64,000 bases of DNA from Phymorhynchus buccinoides (GCA_017654935.2 CM065699.1:20345831-20409830); one strand, 5' to 3'; shown: positions 9,266 to 21,629, counted from the stretch's first letter. Numbers and translations are program-made. Notes: generated from the sequence alone by a model not told the origin.

Positions 9266-11641
9266 ACAAATGCATAAGTGTTTACGGCTTTCTACTGTTT
9301 ACATTTTTCACCAGGAATGTTTTTCAGGGTATTTGTTGTAAAATAGAATACAATGAAGATGTCTGACACGTTTTCATGTTAACTTTGGTGACAGTCCTGC
9401 GAAAACCATTGCGGACGGACTATAAGCAATGTAAAAAATTTTTTTTTTTTAAATTCACAAGGAAAAAAAACAGGTTTAAGATAGGGCGGAGTATGGGCAA
9501 TTGCGACAGTGGGCATTTGCGCCAAGCGTTACAAGAACTTTCAACTTTTCAACAGACTGATCTTTCAATACTTTGGGCGAACACAGTTGCTCTAAAGTGA
9601 ATTCAAGTGGGCTAATGAAACATGCATTTCTTTTTAAAACAAATCAAATGACGAAAGCCGCATTACTTATTTTTGTACGGGACTGGCTTGCCAACCACTG
9701 TGTGTTAATGTGTCGTGTGTCTGATGCCAAGTTCCCGAAGAAGGAAACCACACTGATTCATGGTATTGGTCAGGTGAGTATAGTTTCGTACAGTGTGGCT
9801 TTGCAATTGCTATATTTGGGGTGTTACTAGGCTCGGTACCCATGTGTCATCATATCCGGCCCACAAGGAGCGCCATATCTAGGGAGACCGCCATCTTAGT
9901 CCTTAACCTTTTTTTGAAAAATGCCAGATCGATGCTGCTGCGTTATTTGCGCCTTGATTCCAACTCGAAACTTATCTAAACGCATTATAACATCTGGATG
10001 TTCTTTAAACATTTAGATAACATTTTCACTGTGCTACCACACAAAATGACGAAAGATGGCGACCACTTCCGTTGGAAAGGGCTCGAGATGCAAGCAGGTG
10101 GGTTGGGAAGCCATAGGATCGTGTTCATTGTTCAGCTTTTAAAAGGATGTTTTGGTGCACATTTGTTTACAAAATAAATCTCTGAAGATACTCTGTCACC
10201 AATGGGACACACCAAGTTTGATTGGTGGCATTTGCGACAGCGCTATGTTTGATGTGTGCAGTCGGTTCTTGATAAAATCAGGTAAAGACCACTGCAACCG
10301 TCGTGTCTACGTGGTTTCTGTAGTAGGTCTGAAGCAGTGCATTTATTTGGTCCGTTTGCAGTGCGTCCTCCTCTGTGTGAGGTTGTGGTCAGCATGGGTT
10401 GGGTAGGGTCAGAATTAACTCTATCAGGTTTGCAGTCGCCTACATAGACTATAGTATTGCACACACACTGTCGCCTTTTGAACACATTTACGCCATTAGC
10501 TAATTCAGGCGTTTTTTGTGAATATTACCTTCGTGTTTGGTTAACAAAATCGCAGAACAAGCAGAAGGGCCTAATTTGAACCGGAACACGTTTAGCCAAT
10601 GATAAAGGTCCGGCCTATTTTGAGAAAACACGCCTTTAGAGACCTCAGAAAAAACGTGTCGAAATAGCCCACTAGCCCTAAACAAAAGTTCCTTTTGTCT
10701 TTTACGTTTATCTGCTTGTTTTGTTACTCCTTATCCGCGTACTGTCCAAAATAATAGTATTACTTTATTATGAAATCATTCTTGTCAAGAGATAATCAAT
10801 ATTTATATTGTGTGTGAGGTTTTAATTATTCTGGGAAACACCTTGGGAAAAAAAAAAAGGGTTTGTCGATATCTTTTTGCAAGGAATCTTTTTTATATAC
10901 ATTCTCTTTGGTCATTTTTTACAATAGATGTTATTTTTGTAACGTATCACACTTGTGTCTGAATACATGTTGTCGGCTTAGTTGAAATATAAACGTGAAA
11001 AAAGTGTGTGTGTGTGTGTTAAAAAAAAAAAAAAGAGAGAGAGAAAGAAAAGAAGAAGAGAGAGAGAGGAAGGGGAGAGACTAACAGGAAATGTAGAGAA
11101 ATAGAGGATAGAAGACACTGAGGCAGAATATGAGAGACAGACAGTCGTAGAAAGAGAAGAAACCAAATTAATGTCATAGATAACACATAGGTGTCAATCT
11201 ATACGGTTTTCCCGTATGCTGTACGGGGAAAACCATGGTTAGGTCTGTAAGGGCGTATAGCAGTGCAATACGGGTTATAAAATGATTTATACGGGCCAAA
11301 GATCAGAAATCAGAGACAAACGCCACCGAAGTGATAAATTTATGTGGATAGCCGACGACAAAACGCGGACGCCACGCAGGAAAAGAAAGCAGTAGGCTAG
11401 AATGATCGGTTATCGCGCAGAGAGCTGATTTGTTCTGGTAATCTGCGCAATGCCTGGTTTCTTTCAGAACTTCCGTGAGAGGCGTTGGTTTGAAACGAAA
11501 TGGCGGAGACGCTAATTTTCCAGTTCACAACCCCCCTGGGCCCAAAAAGGACGAGTTGGAGTGGTGAGACACTTGAAAGAATGGGAAAACCTGTCCTTTG
11601 AGAAATAAGGAAGGTACGCCCCTGCACCATTTTCAATGTAT
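9266..11641. other. No gene recognised; GA/CT and GT simple repeats
   Basis: ORFs here are short and lack domain signatures. A GT tract followed by a GA-rich tract lies at about 11008-11160. The remainder appears to be old non-coding sequence. Confidence 0.5.
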
Positions 11642-11643
11642 TA

Positions 11644-12186
11644 CAGACCAAACCTCGATTTTAAGACTTCCAACATGTCCGAAATAACGGTTCGTAAATT
11701 GGAGGGGTAGTAGACGGGGTTTTCAATGGCCATCCGTAGAAAGAAAAAGTTTAGCACACTACAGTTTCATACTCTATCTCTTCATGCAAACATACAATGA
11801 AATATTAATGGATTTATGGGTCTTTCAAATCCATAGGATGCTGCAATCGATGTATTACAGTTCACTTACGCCGACTTCTGTTAATCACCTCACTCTCGTC
11901 AAAGTCAGTGGTTTCGTGCTTCCCGACGCTTTCGCCATCTTTCTACAAGGGAAGCGACTCAGATTCAGGCCCTTGACCGTGGTTGTTTACCTTTGCACCG
12001 AAAGTCTATGCAGATTGACAACAACGGTGTAACAAACCAACAAAATGGCGGTCGTAAAGTCGCGTTTAGAAGAATCGTTTAAGAGAGGTCGTTTACATAG
12101 TAAAATGCATCCGTGCCAACAAATCCGGTCTCAAATGAGAGGTGAGTCGCCTTAACAGAGAGTCGTAAAATAGGGTTTGTGCGGTT
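11644..12186. mobile_element. Second copy of the CAGACAA mariner-like MITE, inverted
   Basis: It starts TA|CAGACCAAACCTCGATTTTA and carries, as the reverse complement, the same internal blocks as 7197-7762 (for example CCAACAAAATGGCGGTCGTA against the left copy). The far end (TAAAATAGGGTTTGTGCGG) is more decayed. The copies are 4 kb apart in opposite orientation, with the 500-N gap between them. Confidence 0.75.
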
Positions 12187-14944
12187 ATACCATAAGCCTG
12201 CCATGAAAACGATGTTGAAATGGTATTCACGGCAACTTTTTAATGGTTTTGATGTTCTGAAATTTATACGGTTTTCAGGCTTGAAAATCGGGAAGGATTA
12301 TTTTCAAATTAAGGGAATGTTTTTTTTTTAAAAAAAGGGAAATGGGTTGTACACCTATGGAGTTGACAAACCTCATGGGACAACACTACATGAAAAGAAT
12401 GCAAATAGAAGACAAGGGGCGTCGCGAGCGCAGACATGTTCCCCTCCGTCACCAGCAATGCCATGCACCCTGCCACACCCGTAGAGTGTCAATCCTCGAC
12501 ACAAAAATGGAAAGGGATATGTCTTTAGTTCACGAGATACAGCTTGAAGAAAGAAACATATAGCGCAAAGAAGGAAATGTGGTTTTCAAGCAAACTTCAA
12601 GGTCTAAGGTTCGCCATGGTGATAAGTTATGCTCGGATGTTTTCTATATAGGGTATACAGTGCCACACACAATAGAAGCGCTCTCGTCAAGTACAAATGA
12701 AAATAAAGATTAAAAACCAGTTTGTAGACCCTACCACTTTCCCCCAAGGCCTACCGATCTCCCCGGACCATGGACATTGACGAGTATGCCCATCAGAAAG
12801 GCATAAGCAAAGTACCTACATGCCAAATTGTGCAGACTCTAACCCAAACGGTGTGGGAGTATGGCCCTTAAAGATTTCGGTTTCAAGGTTGTACGCCAAG
12901 GTGAAGGTCAACCGACGGCAAAAATTGTGCGCGATGCCCTTCCTATCATGGTGACACACCCCAGCACAAAAATTGACGCGATTCGGTAAGCAGTGGGGAG
13001 ATATCCTGGGACAGACCAAAAACAACACAAACAAACAAACACAAAAACAAACCAGCCATCGCAAAGTCGATCACCTTTGGACGGACAACAAAAGGATTTG
13101 TTTCTTCTAGTTTAAGCCTGTAAAAGAGAACTGGAAAAACAAACAAAAAAAAAACAACAACAAAAAAAACTCACACAACATCTAAGAAAATAGCACAAAT
13201 CAAACATTTGTTGGTGCATTTTATTGGGCAAACGATCCCATTCACAATCACATGATTAAAAATATAATAATAACAATATGATGACAATGATAAAAAACAA
13301 GGTCCAATCTAAAAAAAAAAAAGTATTAATTTTACAAACGGTCCATTCATTTGATTGCGTAAGCAAAATTCTTTTTGTTCTAGTCCAGAAGGGGACCGTC
13401 TCTAAATAGCAAAACATGCGATTTTTTAAAGGTTGTACTGTATTGATAGAGCTAAAAATCCAACTGGTTATTGGTAGTTGAGTTAAAGAATATTATAGTA
13501 ATGCGGAATGCTAATCGGCCACTTTTGGGACCAAGGAAGGAATATGCGATAAATGCGAACATCGAGATATGTATGGACGCAAACTAGCAAGTCAAACGTC
13601 AATGAAGCAAATTAAATGTGTGCAGTTGCAAATTCAAATCTCATTTTACCTTTTGTGATGCTTTTGTGTGTGTTGTGGTGGTTTATAATCCAACAAATTG
13701 ACAGAAGCACGAGTAATAAGACAATGGTTGTTTCTTTGAGTGAGTTTAACGCATGCAGGGTCTTTCAATTGACAACAGTCTCACCTTCCAACTCACTTCA
13801 ACCATTAAACGTCAAGCGTGTTGCAGTTTGTCCGCCTCTGTTGTTCTCCCTTCAAAAGGGGTAAAGAGGAAAAACTAGAGAGAAAAAGTGGACAAAAAGC
13901 TAAAATGAAAGATTTCAGACTTTGGCCGTAAAAAGCACAAAATATACACATATGAGAAGAAAAAATTCCGTTCAGAGAAATTGGCCGATAAGCGGCTTTG
14001 GCCGATTATCGATGGCATAAACGGAATTTCACGTAAAAAAAATTGCCATTTATCCTGATACCATGATATAACATTAAGATCGATATAAGGTAGGCAATCT
14101 TTAATATGAATCTTAGAACCTAATAGGGAACAGACGGGGTAAAAAGCGCATGTGGGGGTAAATAAAGCCCACCCCAATTATCTCAATGAAATAAGAAAAT
14201 TCAGTCAAATTGCCATGAGAGAAGCTAGAAGTTCCCTAAACGCTCGTCATGGGCAAAAGGAGACTTGAATTTGCTTCATTCATGGAGCTAATTGGGGGGG
14301 GCTTTTATCCCGTCCCATGCCCCCCCCTTTTTACCCCTCTTCCCTACTACAATACAGTTGTAATTTTTGGAGCGTCCTCAAAAAAGACAAGAAAAAGAAA
14401 AATCGCTTTTTCTAGGCGATTTTAGAGTACGTCTCCAGCTGGACTATCATCAGATTTGGGTATTAGAATTCACATTTCAAAAATTTTCTTTGGTTCGTGC
14501 ACATCTAAATTTGGCAAGCACAGTTCACACAAACTGACACATACCCGCGGTGGGGCCATACCAGGTACATAAGAACCGGCCGGTGTGGCATTCCAAAATA
14601 GGATTTGTTCTCAAATGCCTGCGAATGTGCGAAGAGTAGGGATAGGGGTAGGGTTTGGGATAGGCTTAGGGTGAATGTGGGTGAATAACACAAAAAGATA
14701 AATTTGGTTGGTACGTCCATCGATTCGCACATGCGCAGGACATGTTGAGAACAAATCATTTTGAGAATGCACCACTGATCTAGCGGTGGGTGGAGGGGTG
14801 GGGGGGGGCGGGTGGGGGCTGTTCCTGGTTCCACGGACCACCCCTTCCCCTTGCCCCAAGTAATGCAATACTGGGACTGCAGAAGAAGGCCTAGAAGACA
14901 CAAAAATTACAAATTTCTTCTCTGCACTTTGACCTCTCGAACCA
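12187..14944. other. No gene recognised
   Basis: No ORF with domain character. It holds an A-rich AAAC repeat stretch (about 13010-13175), G and C homopolymers near 14295-14335 and 14798-14808, and a degenerate TAGGG-rich stretch at 14636-14682. Confidence 0.5.
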
Positions 14945-15275
14945 CCATTAATGTGGGATACCGGGGGGAGGGGGGGCTGTCTTCGTAAAAAAACCTTCCC
15001 TCCACCTTCTGGAAGTCTGTGTTGTAACATCCTCTAATCTGCCACTCTCTTTGACTCTGCTTTTCTTGTTTCTATCATACTATCTTCGATATGTCTCCAC
15101 ACCATCTACTGCTTTGTAAAAAAAAACATCTTCCAAATAATTTTCTCATTGTGCAGCTCATCCCAAATCGGGAAGTGTCGGCTGTAACGCAGTGGGGAGA
15201 CCAGTGAAAATTGAACCGGACACGTACGTAACTTACCCATTGATGGCCATATGGCCTGATGAAGTAGAAGAAGAA
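14945..15275 (+). mobile_element. GAA-tailed retroposon, subfamily A
   Basis: It contains the CCTCTAATCTGCCACTCTCT block, ATCTTCCAAATAATTTTCTC, the CGGCTGTAACGCAGTGGGGA region, ACTTACCCATTGATGGCCAT and the tail GAAGTAGAAGAAGAATGG. The order matches the complete copy at 63000. Confidence 0.8.
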
Positions 15276-15419
15276 TGGAAGACCCCTGCGCTACAATGTG
15301 ATAATGCATAATCATGTCCAAAAGGAAAAATAATAGTAACAGAATGAATTTTTGGACACCCGAGAATAAAAATGCTATTAACCTGTACCCCGGATATGCT
15401 TTTGTGACTACACGGACAC

Positions 15420-15760
15420 AATGGCGGGGTCTTCCACGACCCCTACTCAGCAAAGAGCGAATTCCAAGGTGTTTATCCCTGTCCGGATGTCGGGGGTCTC
15501 CCACGACCCCTACTCAATGCACTGCAGTGCTCTTAAAAGTAGGGGTCGTGGGAGACCCCCGTTATCCGGACAGGTATATCAAAATTACGCGTCATATTAC
15601 GTCATTTATATTTTTATACACATTAATGAAATTTAACACCACTTAAAGCCATTTACGTTTTTGACAAAGTCATGAAATTTCATGAAGATTGCTTAAATAG
15701 TTTTAGAGATATAACATGTTTTGTGTGTCAAGGGTTCGTGGGCGACCCCAGAAGTCCCAG
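15420..15760. repeat. Palindromic element around a CCCACGACCCCTACT hairpin
   Basis: The core hairpin has arms at 15478-15514 and 15538-15574. CCTGTCCGGAT, then CGGGGGTCTCCCACGACCCC, pair with GGGGTCGTGGGAGACCCCCG and ATCCGGACAGG, with a short loop CAATGCACTGCAGTGCTC. Imperfect outer copies (GGGGTCTTCCACGACCCC at 15425; GGGTTCGTGGGCGACCCC at 15730) suggest nested duplication. Related sequence recurs at 22940-23100. Confidence 0.75.
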
Positions 15761-16083
15761 TAAAGGTTCCAAGGCCCGCGTGTACACAATATAAGCGTAT
15801 TATTTCCATGCGGGAAACCCGTGCGCAATCCATTAATAAATGAAACAAATAAGTGAACAGATTTGCGCAAGTGTCCAAATTTCCCTATATGCGCACGTGT
15901 CCGAATTTCCCCTATAATGCGTAAACTTTTATTCTTCTTTCTTCCACTTATTTAGGGTTTTCCCGTACGGAACCCGGCCTAAGAGTTTGCTTTCGTGAAT
16001 TTTTTTAAGATTTTCATGGCTTTCATGCGTTCGAAATGTATCGTGTTCGTGTTTTTGATTTTACGAATGCTGTGTACAACCAG

Positions 16084-16435
16084 CCGCCGTGGCGCAGTGG
16101 TAGCGTCGCGGACTACAGGCTGAACAGGTCTCGGGTTCGAATCCCATCAGAAGCGAGGGTTTTATTGAGGTCCTGGACCTACTCCTACCCAGAGTGAGTG
16201 GCTATGGGGTCAATGGGAAGACTGAAACCACGTAGTCGAGCTTCATTTGCTTAACGGATGCGATTCAGAGAGTGTTGCTCTAATTTCAAGAACCAACACT
16301 GCAGGTGTCTGTTGTTCTCGGGCCTGGTTAACGCCGGGATATCATTATGAAAGGAAGCGTAGGATACAACCCTGTAACGTAGTCTCAGACCGATACGGAA
16401 CTCACATACCATCATCATAATCATCCGTCTTCATT
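16084..16435 (+). mobile_element. tRNA-derived SINE with ATC-rich tail
   Basis: The head GCCGCCGTGGCGCAGTGGTA carries a box A match, and CGGGTTCGAATCCCATCAG carries a perfect box B core (GGTTCGAATCC). About 270 bp of unrelated body follow, ending in ACCATCATCATAATCATCC. The acceptor stem does not close, and the head is continuous with the body, so this is a SINE and not a tRNA gene. Confidence 0.75.
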
Positions 16436-16479
16436 TCCATCAATCATCAAAAAGGAAAAACAAAGAATCAAATTGTGTG

Positions 16480-16832
16480 GGCTTGCATGCCCTGCTCTCA
16501 TGGTGACCCCAGTTTCGATTACCAATCCAGTTTATGCCCTTGGTGCGTTCGGGTCAAAGTTCTGGGGATCAGTGTGTTCTGGGGAGATGTCAGTGGACAG
16601 ACGTGATGTGGTGGCGCCTTCGGAGGAGGACCTCACTCACGTTGGCTCCGCGACCAAGAGAATTATATCGTCAGTAGGGGGGCTTAGTAGTAAGTGGTGT
16701 CCTGTGCATAGCTCAGAACAGGCTCCACTGAACTACACCAAAGTGACTCAGCAGCAGTGCAATGTCTCTTCTGGTGGATGCCACCGGACGGTTGTGCTTC
16801 TAGTTCACCAAGAGATGGCAAATAACAAATGA
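16480..16832. repeat. Dispersed repeat shared with the ankyrin introns
   Basis: The block AGAACAGGCTCCACTGAACT followed by GTGACTCAGCAGCAGTGCA recurs at 41110-41200 (as complement) and at 61010-61060. A 119-codon frame across it is open here, but the frame is not shared by the other copies, so it is treated as non-coding. Confidence 0.6.
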
Positions 16833-16994
16833 ATTGTTTTAATGTCATGCAGCAAGGTACATGCTACTTGACATGGGGGTACACAAAGTTGAAAGAAAAA
16901 AAAGAAAAAGATTTTTTGGTACACAAACAAAACATGAAATTTTATTTAATTTCATTTTTAACCAATAAGTCAAAGCTCATGCGACCAAACAGTT

Positions 16995-17340
16995 CTCAAG
17001 AGAGAGAGAGGAGAGAGAGAAGAGGAGAGAAGAGAGAGAGACGAGAAGAGAAGAGAGAGAGAGAGAGAGGAGAGAGGGGAGAGAGAGAGAGAGAGAGAGA
17101 GGACCGATAGAATACAGAAAGAGACAGAAAGACAAAACTAAGCACAACAATGACACACACAACACACACCGCACGGCACGCACGCACGCACGCACGCACG
17201 CAGGCACGCACGCACGCACGCACGCAGGCACGCACGCACGCACGCACGCGCGCACGCGGCGCACGCACGCACACGCACACGCACAACGGCACGCAACTAC
17301 GGCACACGCACTACCACACGACACACACACACACACACAC
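16995..17340. repeat. GA tract then CGCA/CA microsatellites
   Basis: (GA)n-rich sequence at 16995-17102, ACGC tetramer repeats at about 17172-17280, then CA repeats to 17341. They generate spurious long frames on both strands. Confidence 0.9.
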
Positions 17341-17599
17341 ACCACAAAGAGAATTAAGTCCAACCCTGAGAAAAGCCGATAATGGCGGTACTGAGACTCC
17401 ATCTATTTTCTGATGGCTTAGAAAAACGTGTGAGACCACTCCCACCCCAACCACCCGGACCCTGACTAATATCTATCAGTCAGCATCTTAATGTCCAAAT
17501 ACATGTTGGTAGCTTTCTCTCTTTCCTCATGGCAACACTAGTAATGCTTACACTTGCGTTGCCATGGATTTAGGCAAAGAATGGAACAATGTTAAAGTG

Positions 17600-17629
17600 T
17601 ATCTCGACCGTGTACGTGTGTGTGTGTTG

Positions 17630-17660
<31 letters not shown>

Positions 17661-17862
17661 TGTGTGTGGTGTGAGCGTGTGTGTGCGTGGTGATCGTGCG
17701 TGAGTGCGTTGTGCGTGGCGTAGATGCGTGTGCGTCTCTTGTGCGTGTGTGCGGTGTGTGCGTGCGTGCGTGCGTGGCGTGACGTGCGTGCGTGCGTGCG
17801 TGCCGTGAATATGTGTGTGCGCGCGTGCGTGCGTGCGTTGCGTGTGCGTGCGTGCGTGTGAT
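17600..17862. repeat. GT/GTGC microsatellite
   Basis: GTGTGT and GTGCGTGC repeats over about 260 bp. They are nearly the reverse complement of the ACGC/CA tract at 17172-17341, so the two could pair as an imperfect hairpin with a 270-bp spacer. Confidence 0.9.
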
Positions 17863-18249
17863 ATGCACCCAAAGTTATTAAGGTTTTGAAATCCAATACA
17901 CAAAAGCCTACTAGTTCACGGGCAAAACATACATGATATACAATGATATCAATGGAAATATAGAGGGCAAAAGGCTAAGCAAAAGAAGCCTATATATTGC
18001 TCAATTACGCGCATTCAGGATTGACACATCAATTGAAATTTGTTTGGGCAAGTTTTCGTTTTTTTTTTTTTTTTTAGATAGGATTTTTTGAATTTTGAGA
18101 TTGCGGAAGTATGAATGGATTGACCATGACGGATTGTTCCAGATTACCAGGTACTTTTATTCATTCTGGACGTCAAACTTCACTCGTTTTGAAGATTTTG
18201 AATCACGCGAAACTGCGAAAAACAGCTGTGATTGATCGAGAGTGTTTGT

Positions 18250-18950
18250 AAGTACATCATCATCATCATAATCATCATTCATCGATCATCATTATCGCAT
18301 CATTGTTGTTGTTGGTGTTGGTCGTGTCGTAGTCGCTCGTAGGCTCATCATAATCATCGTCGTCGTCAATCATCATCATCATCATTATCATCATCATCAT
18401 CATCATCATCATTCACGTCATCCATCATCACCCCAATCATCAACATCTAAAGCATTTACCCTCCTTCGCAACGTCCACCATCAACAATTGTCGTCGTCGT
18501 CGTCGTCGCACGTGGTCATCAGTTAGAGTACTAAGTTAAACAGATTATTAACAAAAATGAAGAGAAAGGGTGAGAGAGAGAGCTGAGAGAGAGGAGAGAG
18601 GAGCGAGATGAGAGAGAGACGGAGAGAGAAGGATCGAGAGGCGAGAGGGACGGGGAGAGAGGAGAGGACGGGACGAGGGAGGATGAGGGAGGGCGAGAGG
18701 AGGAGGGATGGAGAGAGAGAGAGAGAAAAAGAAAGAAAAAGAGAGAGAGAGAGAAAGAGAGAGTTAGAGAGAGAGAGAGATAGAGAGAGAGAGGAGAGAA
18801 GGGTGAGAGAGGGGGAGAGAGACGGAGGAAAGAGAGACGAGTGGAGAGAGAGAGGGGCAAGAGGAGAATCGAGAGAGGAGAGTGACGAGGAGATGAGAGG
18901 AGACTGGGGAGGGGGGGAGGAGGAGGCGGAAGAGCGGCGATGGATGAGAT
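18250..18950. repeat. ATC/GTC trinucleotide tracts and a long GA tract
   Basis: CATCAT and GTCGTC runs span 18255-18515. A purine-only GA-rich tract spans about 18552-18950. There is no gene. Any open frames are compositional. Confidence 0.85.
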
Positions 18951-19034
18951 GAATGAGGCGTGCCAGGTGATCGCAGCATTTTTGCTAAGGACATTGACCT
19001 GACCTATGACCAATGCTCAACCGGCATAGATATC

Positions 19035-19300
19035 CGTATAGTACCTATAAGATGCAATATATTGAGCCTTCCTAGGGTTCTCCGTCAAACGATATTGTGC
19101 CAGGTGCTTCAGCAGCATTTCCAAATCCAAGTGACCTTGACCTTTGACCTATGACCTTCATTTTAAAAACTTGGCCTAAGATATCTTCAGTACATCAGCA
19201 TGCAAAATGAGCATCCTAGGTCCCTCGTACGTGCCAGGTGTTCGGCAGCATCCGGACAGTGACCTTGACCTTTGACCTTCATTTTCGAACTTGGCCGGAA
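19035..19300 (+). repeat. Duplicated unit with TGACCT half-site clusters
   Basis: Two related blocks carry the phrase GTGCCAGGTG then CAGCA, followed by AGTGACCTTGACCTTTGACC (at 19130 and 19257). Within each, TGACCT repeats are spaced 0, 1 and (first block) 1 bp. The sequence looks like a decayed dispersed repeat. Confidence 0.6.
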
Positions 19301-19325
19301 TCTTTGTAAAAAAACCAGAATGTGA

Positions 19326-19567
19326 TTAACCTTTCTGCTACCAGAGTTTCTTTAGCCAACATTTACCATTGAACTTTACATGGATAGAGAACAAACTCTT
19401 GTCTGAAATATAGGGATTCTTGTGATATATTGAAAACCAAGTGGCCTATCCTTACCTCTCCAAAATAAGACAACCCAAGACAATTGGATAAGACCATTTC
19501 AAGACCTCTTTAATGACATGGGGTTTCAATCACTGTGGTGCAAAATGGACAGGCAGTGAAAGGGTAA
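19326..19567 (+). mobile_element. MITE, TTAACCCTTTC family
   Basis: Starts TTAACCTTTCTGCTACCAG and ends GGCAGTGAAAGGGTAAAA. The interior CTTACCTCTCCAAAATAAGA matches the family. The ends are slightly decayed. Confidence 0.75.
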
Positions 19568-19574
19568 AAGCATC

Positions 19575-19790
19575 ACTTCCATTTATTTATTAAGAAAATT
19601 TCTAGAGTGCTTCACCCTTAATCTTTACGTGCTTTATTCATATTAAAAACAACCCTTACATTCCCACACACATACACCCCCCCCCCCCTCCCTTCCTTGC
19701 ACATTCTTACACACAACACAACATACTTGATGAAACAAGTATAATATTTGCTTATTCAAGTTCATCTGGAAAAAAATGTTGCTTGACTTG
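19575..19790 (-). repeat. AGCGCT-type hairpin tail with CA/C tract
   Basis: The reverse complement matches 6780-6935: TTTATTTATTAAGAAAATTT, GTGCTTCACCCTTAATCTTT, then CACACACATACACCC and a C run. This copy is decayed (GTGCTT for GCGCTT). Confidence 0.55.
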
Positions 19791-20218
19791 ACTGACACAC
19801 AAACAAAGATGTACGTATTAAGGCTAAATATAAATAAAATAACAAAAACCCATTTCCAATCAGAACGTACAACTTTAATTAATAAAAAAAACCAATTGTC
19901 TTAGATTCAGAATATCAAACCGGGGTGAACAGAAAAGAAAAAAAAAAAGTTGGCATCACAATGACACAAAAACGAATCGCCCCAATTTTTAGTATAATTG
20001 TTTAAGTAGCTAGCTGTGACAGCTGAAAAGCACACAACAAGAGCTCAATAAGATTCCTATTTGTGTATAGACATAAATAACTGACAGTAAAAAACAATCG
20101 CCCAAAATGGATATGCACATATTGCGCCTACACACACACACACACACACGTATGTTTGGAAATGTCATCAGTATATTCATGAAATGAAAACTTTATAAAG
20201 ATTTGCTTATCGCATAAA

Positions 20219-20530
20219 AAAACAAGAGGCAAAGCCTCAAGGGCTCACTCGACCAGGCACATGTTGGGACAACAACAAAGATGAGGGGGGGTGTCTAAAG
20301 TAAAAGATTGCCATAAATGAGGGGTAGTTGCCTAATGAAAAGTTTTATCATCCTTCTAAGTCCTCTTATGATAAACGCCTAGGCGTACCCGCGAAAAGAC
20401 TTTGAGATTGAGGGTGGTAACACTCTCAACCACTCATCTAAAATGTTATCAGTTTGTATCTGTTTACAGGGTTTTAGGTATCAATGATAAATCCATTCAT
20501 TGTTGAAAGTTTGCAATGAAATCTATGGTA
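20219..20530. repeat. Dispersed repeat AACAAGAGGCAAAGCC
   Basis: The start AAACAAGAGGCAAAGCCTCA, the block GACAACAACAAAGATGAGGG, and the end CTAAAATGTTATCAGTTTGT match the element at 51503-51935, which carries a tRNA-like insert between the two halves. This copy lacks a clear tRNA-like part. Confidence 0.6.
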
Positions 20531-20532
20531 TC

Positions 20533-21307
20533 AGGACAAGTACCCCCGGACAAGTACCCACCCGGACAAGTACCCCCGGACAAGTACACCCTGGACAACT
20601 ACCCCCCTAGGAACACTACACCTGGACAAGTACCCTCCACACAGTAATTTTTAAACATTATTGTTAAAGAATTGGCGCATGCGCACACACACATCAGTAA
20701 GTACACAGTTGGATTGTTGTATCTCTCTCCTCTGTCTGTCTGTCTCTATCTCTTCGTCTATCTCTCTATTTAATCTCTCACTCTTCTCTCTCTTCTCTCT
20801 CCCTCTATCCATCTCTCGCCATCAAACATTCACTTTTGTACATGATTCACTGGTGTTGTTTATTATAGTCTTCATTGATGTTGTGTTGTTTTTAATTGTG
20901 TATTTTCGATATTGTCGTTTACTCCAGTGTTGGTAGTGTAAATAAAAAAGATGTATATCATTACCCTGTATAAATAAAATTTTGTTCGTTCGTTCATATA
21001 CAGTAACTAACACACACAGATGCGCTCCACAACACACCGTAATGCACACATATACAGTAAAAACGACACACACACACAGAAAGGCACACACACACACAGT
21101 AATGCACACATATACAGTAATGACACACACACACACGCGCGCACCACACACACCACACATTAATACAAACCAGTGACGCCACATCATATATGTTTTCAGG
21201 GGGGGGGGGGGGGCTACTTGTACGGTGGGTAGATGTCTAGGGGCCAGGTAGTGTCATAGGGGGGGGGGTTGTCCAGGGGGGTGACTGCCGGGGTACTTGT
21301 CCTAGAA
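20533..21307. mobile_element. Fold-back element with repeated GGACAAGTACCCC ends
   Basis: The left end (20533-20640) is a tandem series of CGGACAAGTACCCCC-like units. The right end (21198-21307) is its imperfect complement, finishing GGGGTACTTGTCCTAG. The outer 14 bp, AGGACAAGTACCCC, are identical on the two ends. The middle 550 bp contain CT and CA microsatellites and AATAAAATTTTGTTCGTTCG. The structure fits Foldback/MITE-type elements. No transposase is visible. Confidence 0.7.
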
Positions 21308-21629
21308 ACGAAACTATATGTGGTGCAAAGTTGATCGACGAAACGCCCTTTAAATAAATTAAAAAAAAGACAACTTTAAAGTTACCACAGACAGACCCAG
21401 ACACCCTGGAAAACCGAAGAAACATGAAAAACATACTTCGCTGTTCGCGTCATGTGTTGACACGAGCCGAGCCAAAAATGGTACAAACATTGGCAAGAAT
21501 ACGGATAATATAAAGCACATATTGAGTGTTTTCAATGAACACAACATCTTTAGAAATTGCACAATAATAAATTTGCCTTATTAAAAAAGCACACCAAAAA
21601 ACTGGAACTCTTCTGGGTTCCCAGGCCAT

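Noticed and set aside
16084..16157. tRNA gene
   Set aside because: Box A and B are present, but the acceptor stem does not pair and the sequence continues into a SINE body. The same reasoning applies to 32422, 51655 and 5085.
16473..16832. 119-codon frame
   Set aside because: It lies in a dispersed repeat also present at 41.1 and 61.0 kb, where the frame is broken.
16977..18950. Arg/Cys-, His/Thr- and Arg/Glu-rich frames
   Set aside because: Translation of GA, CA and ACGC microsatellites.
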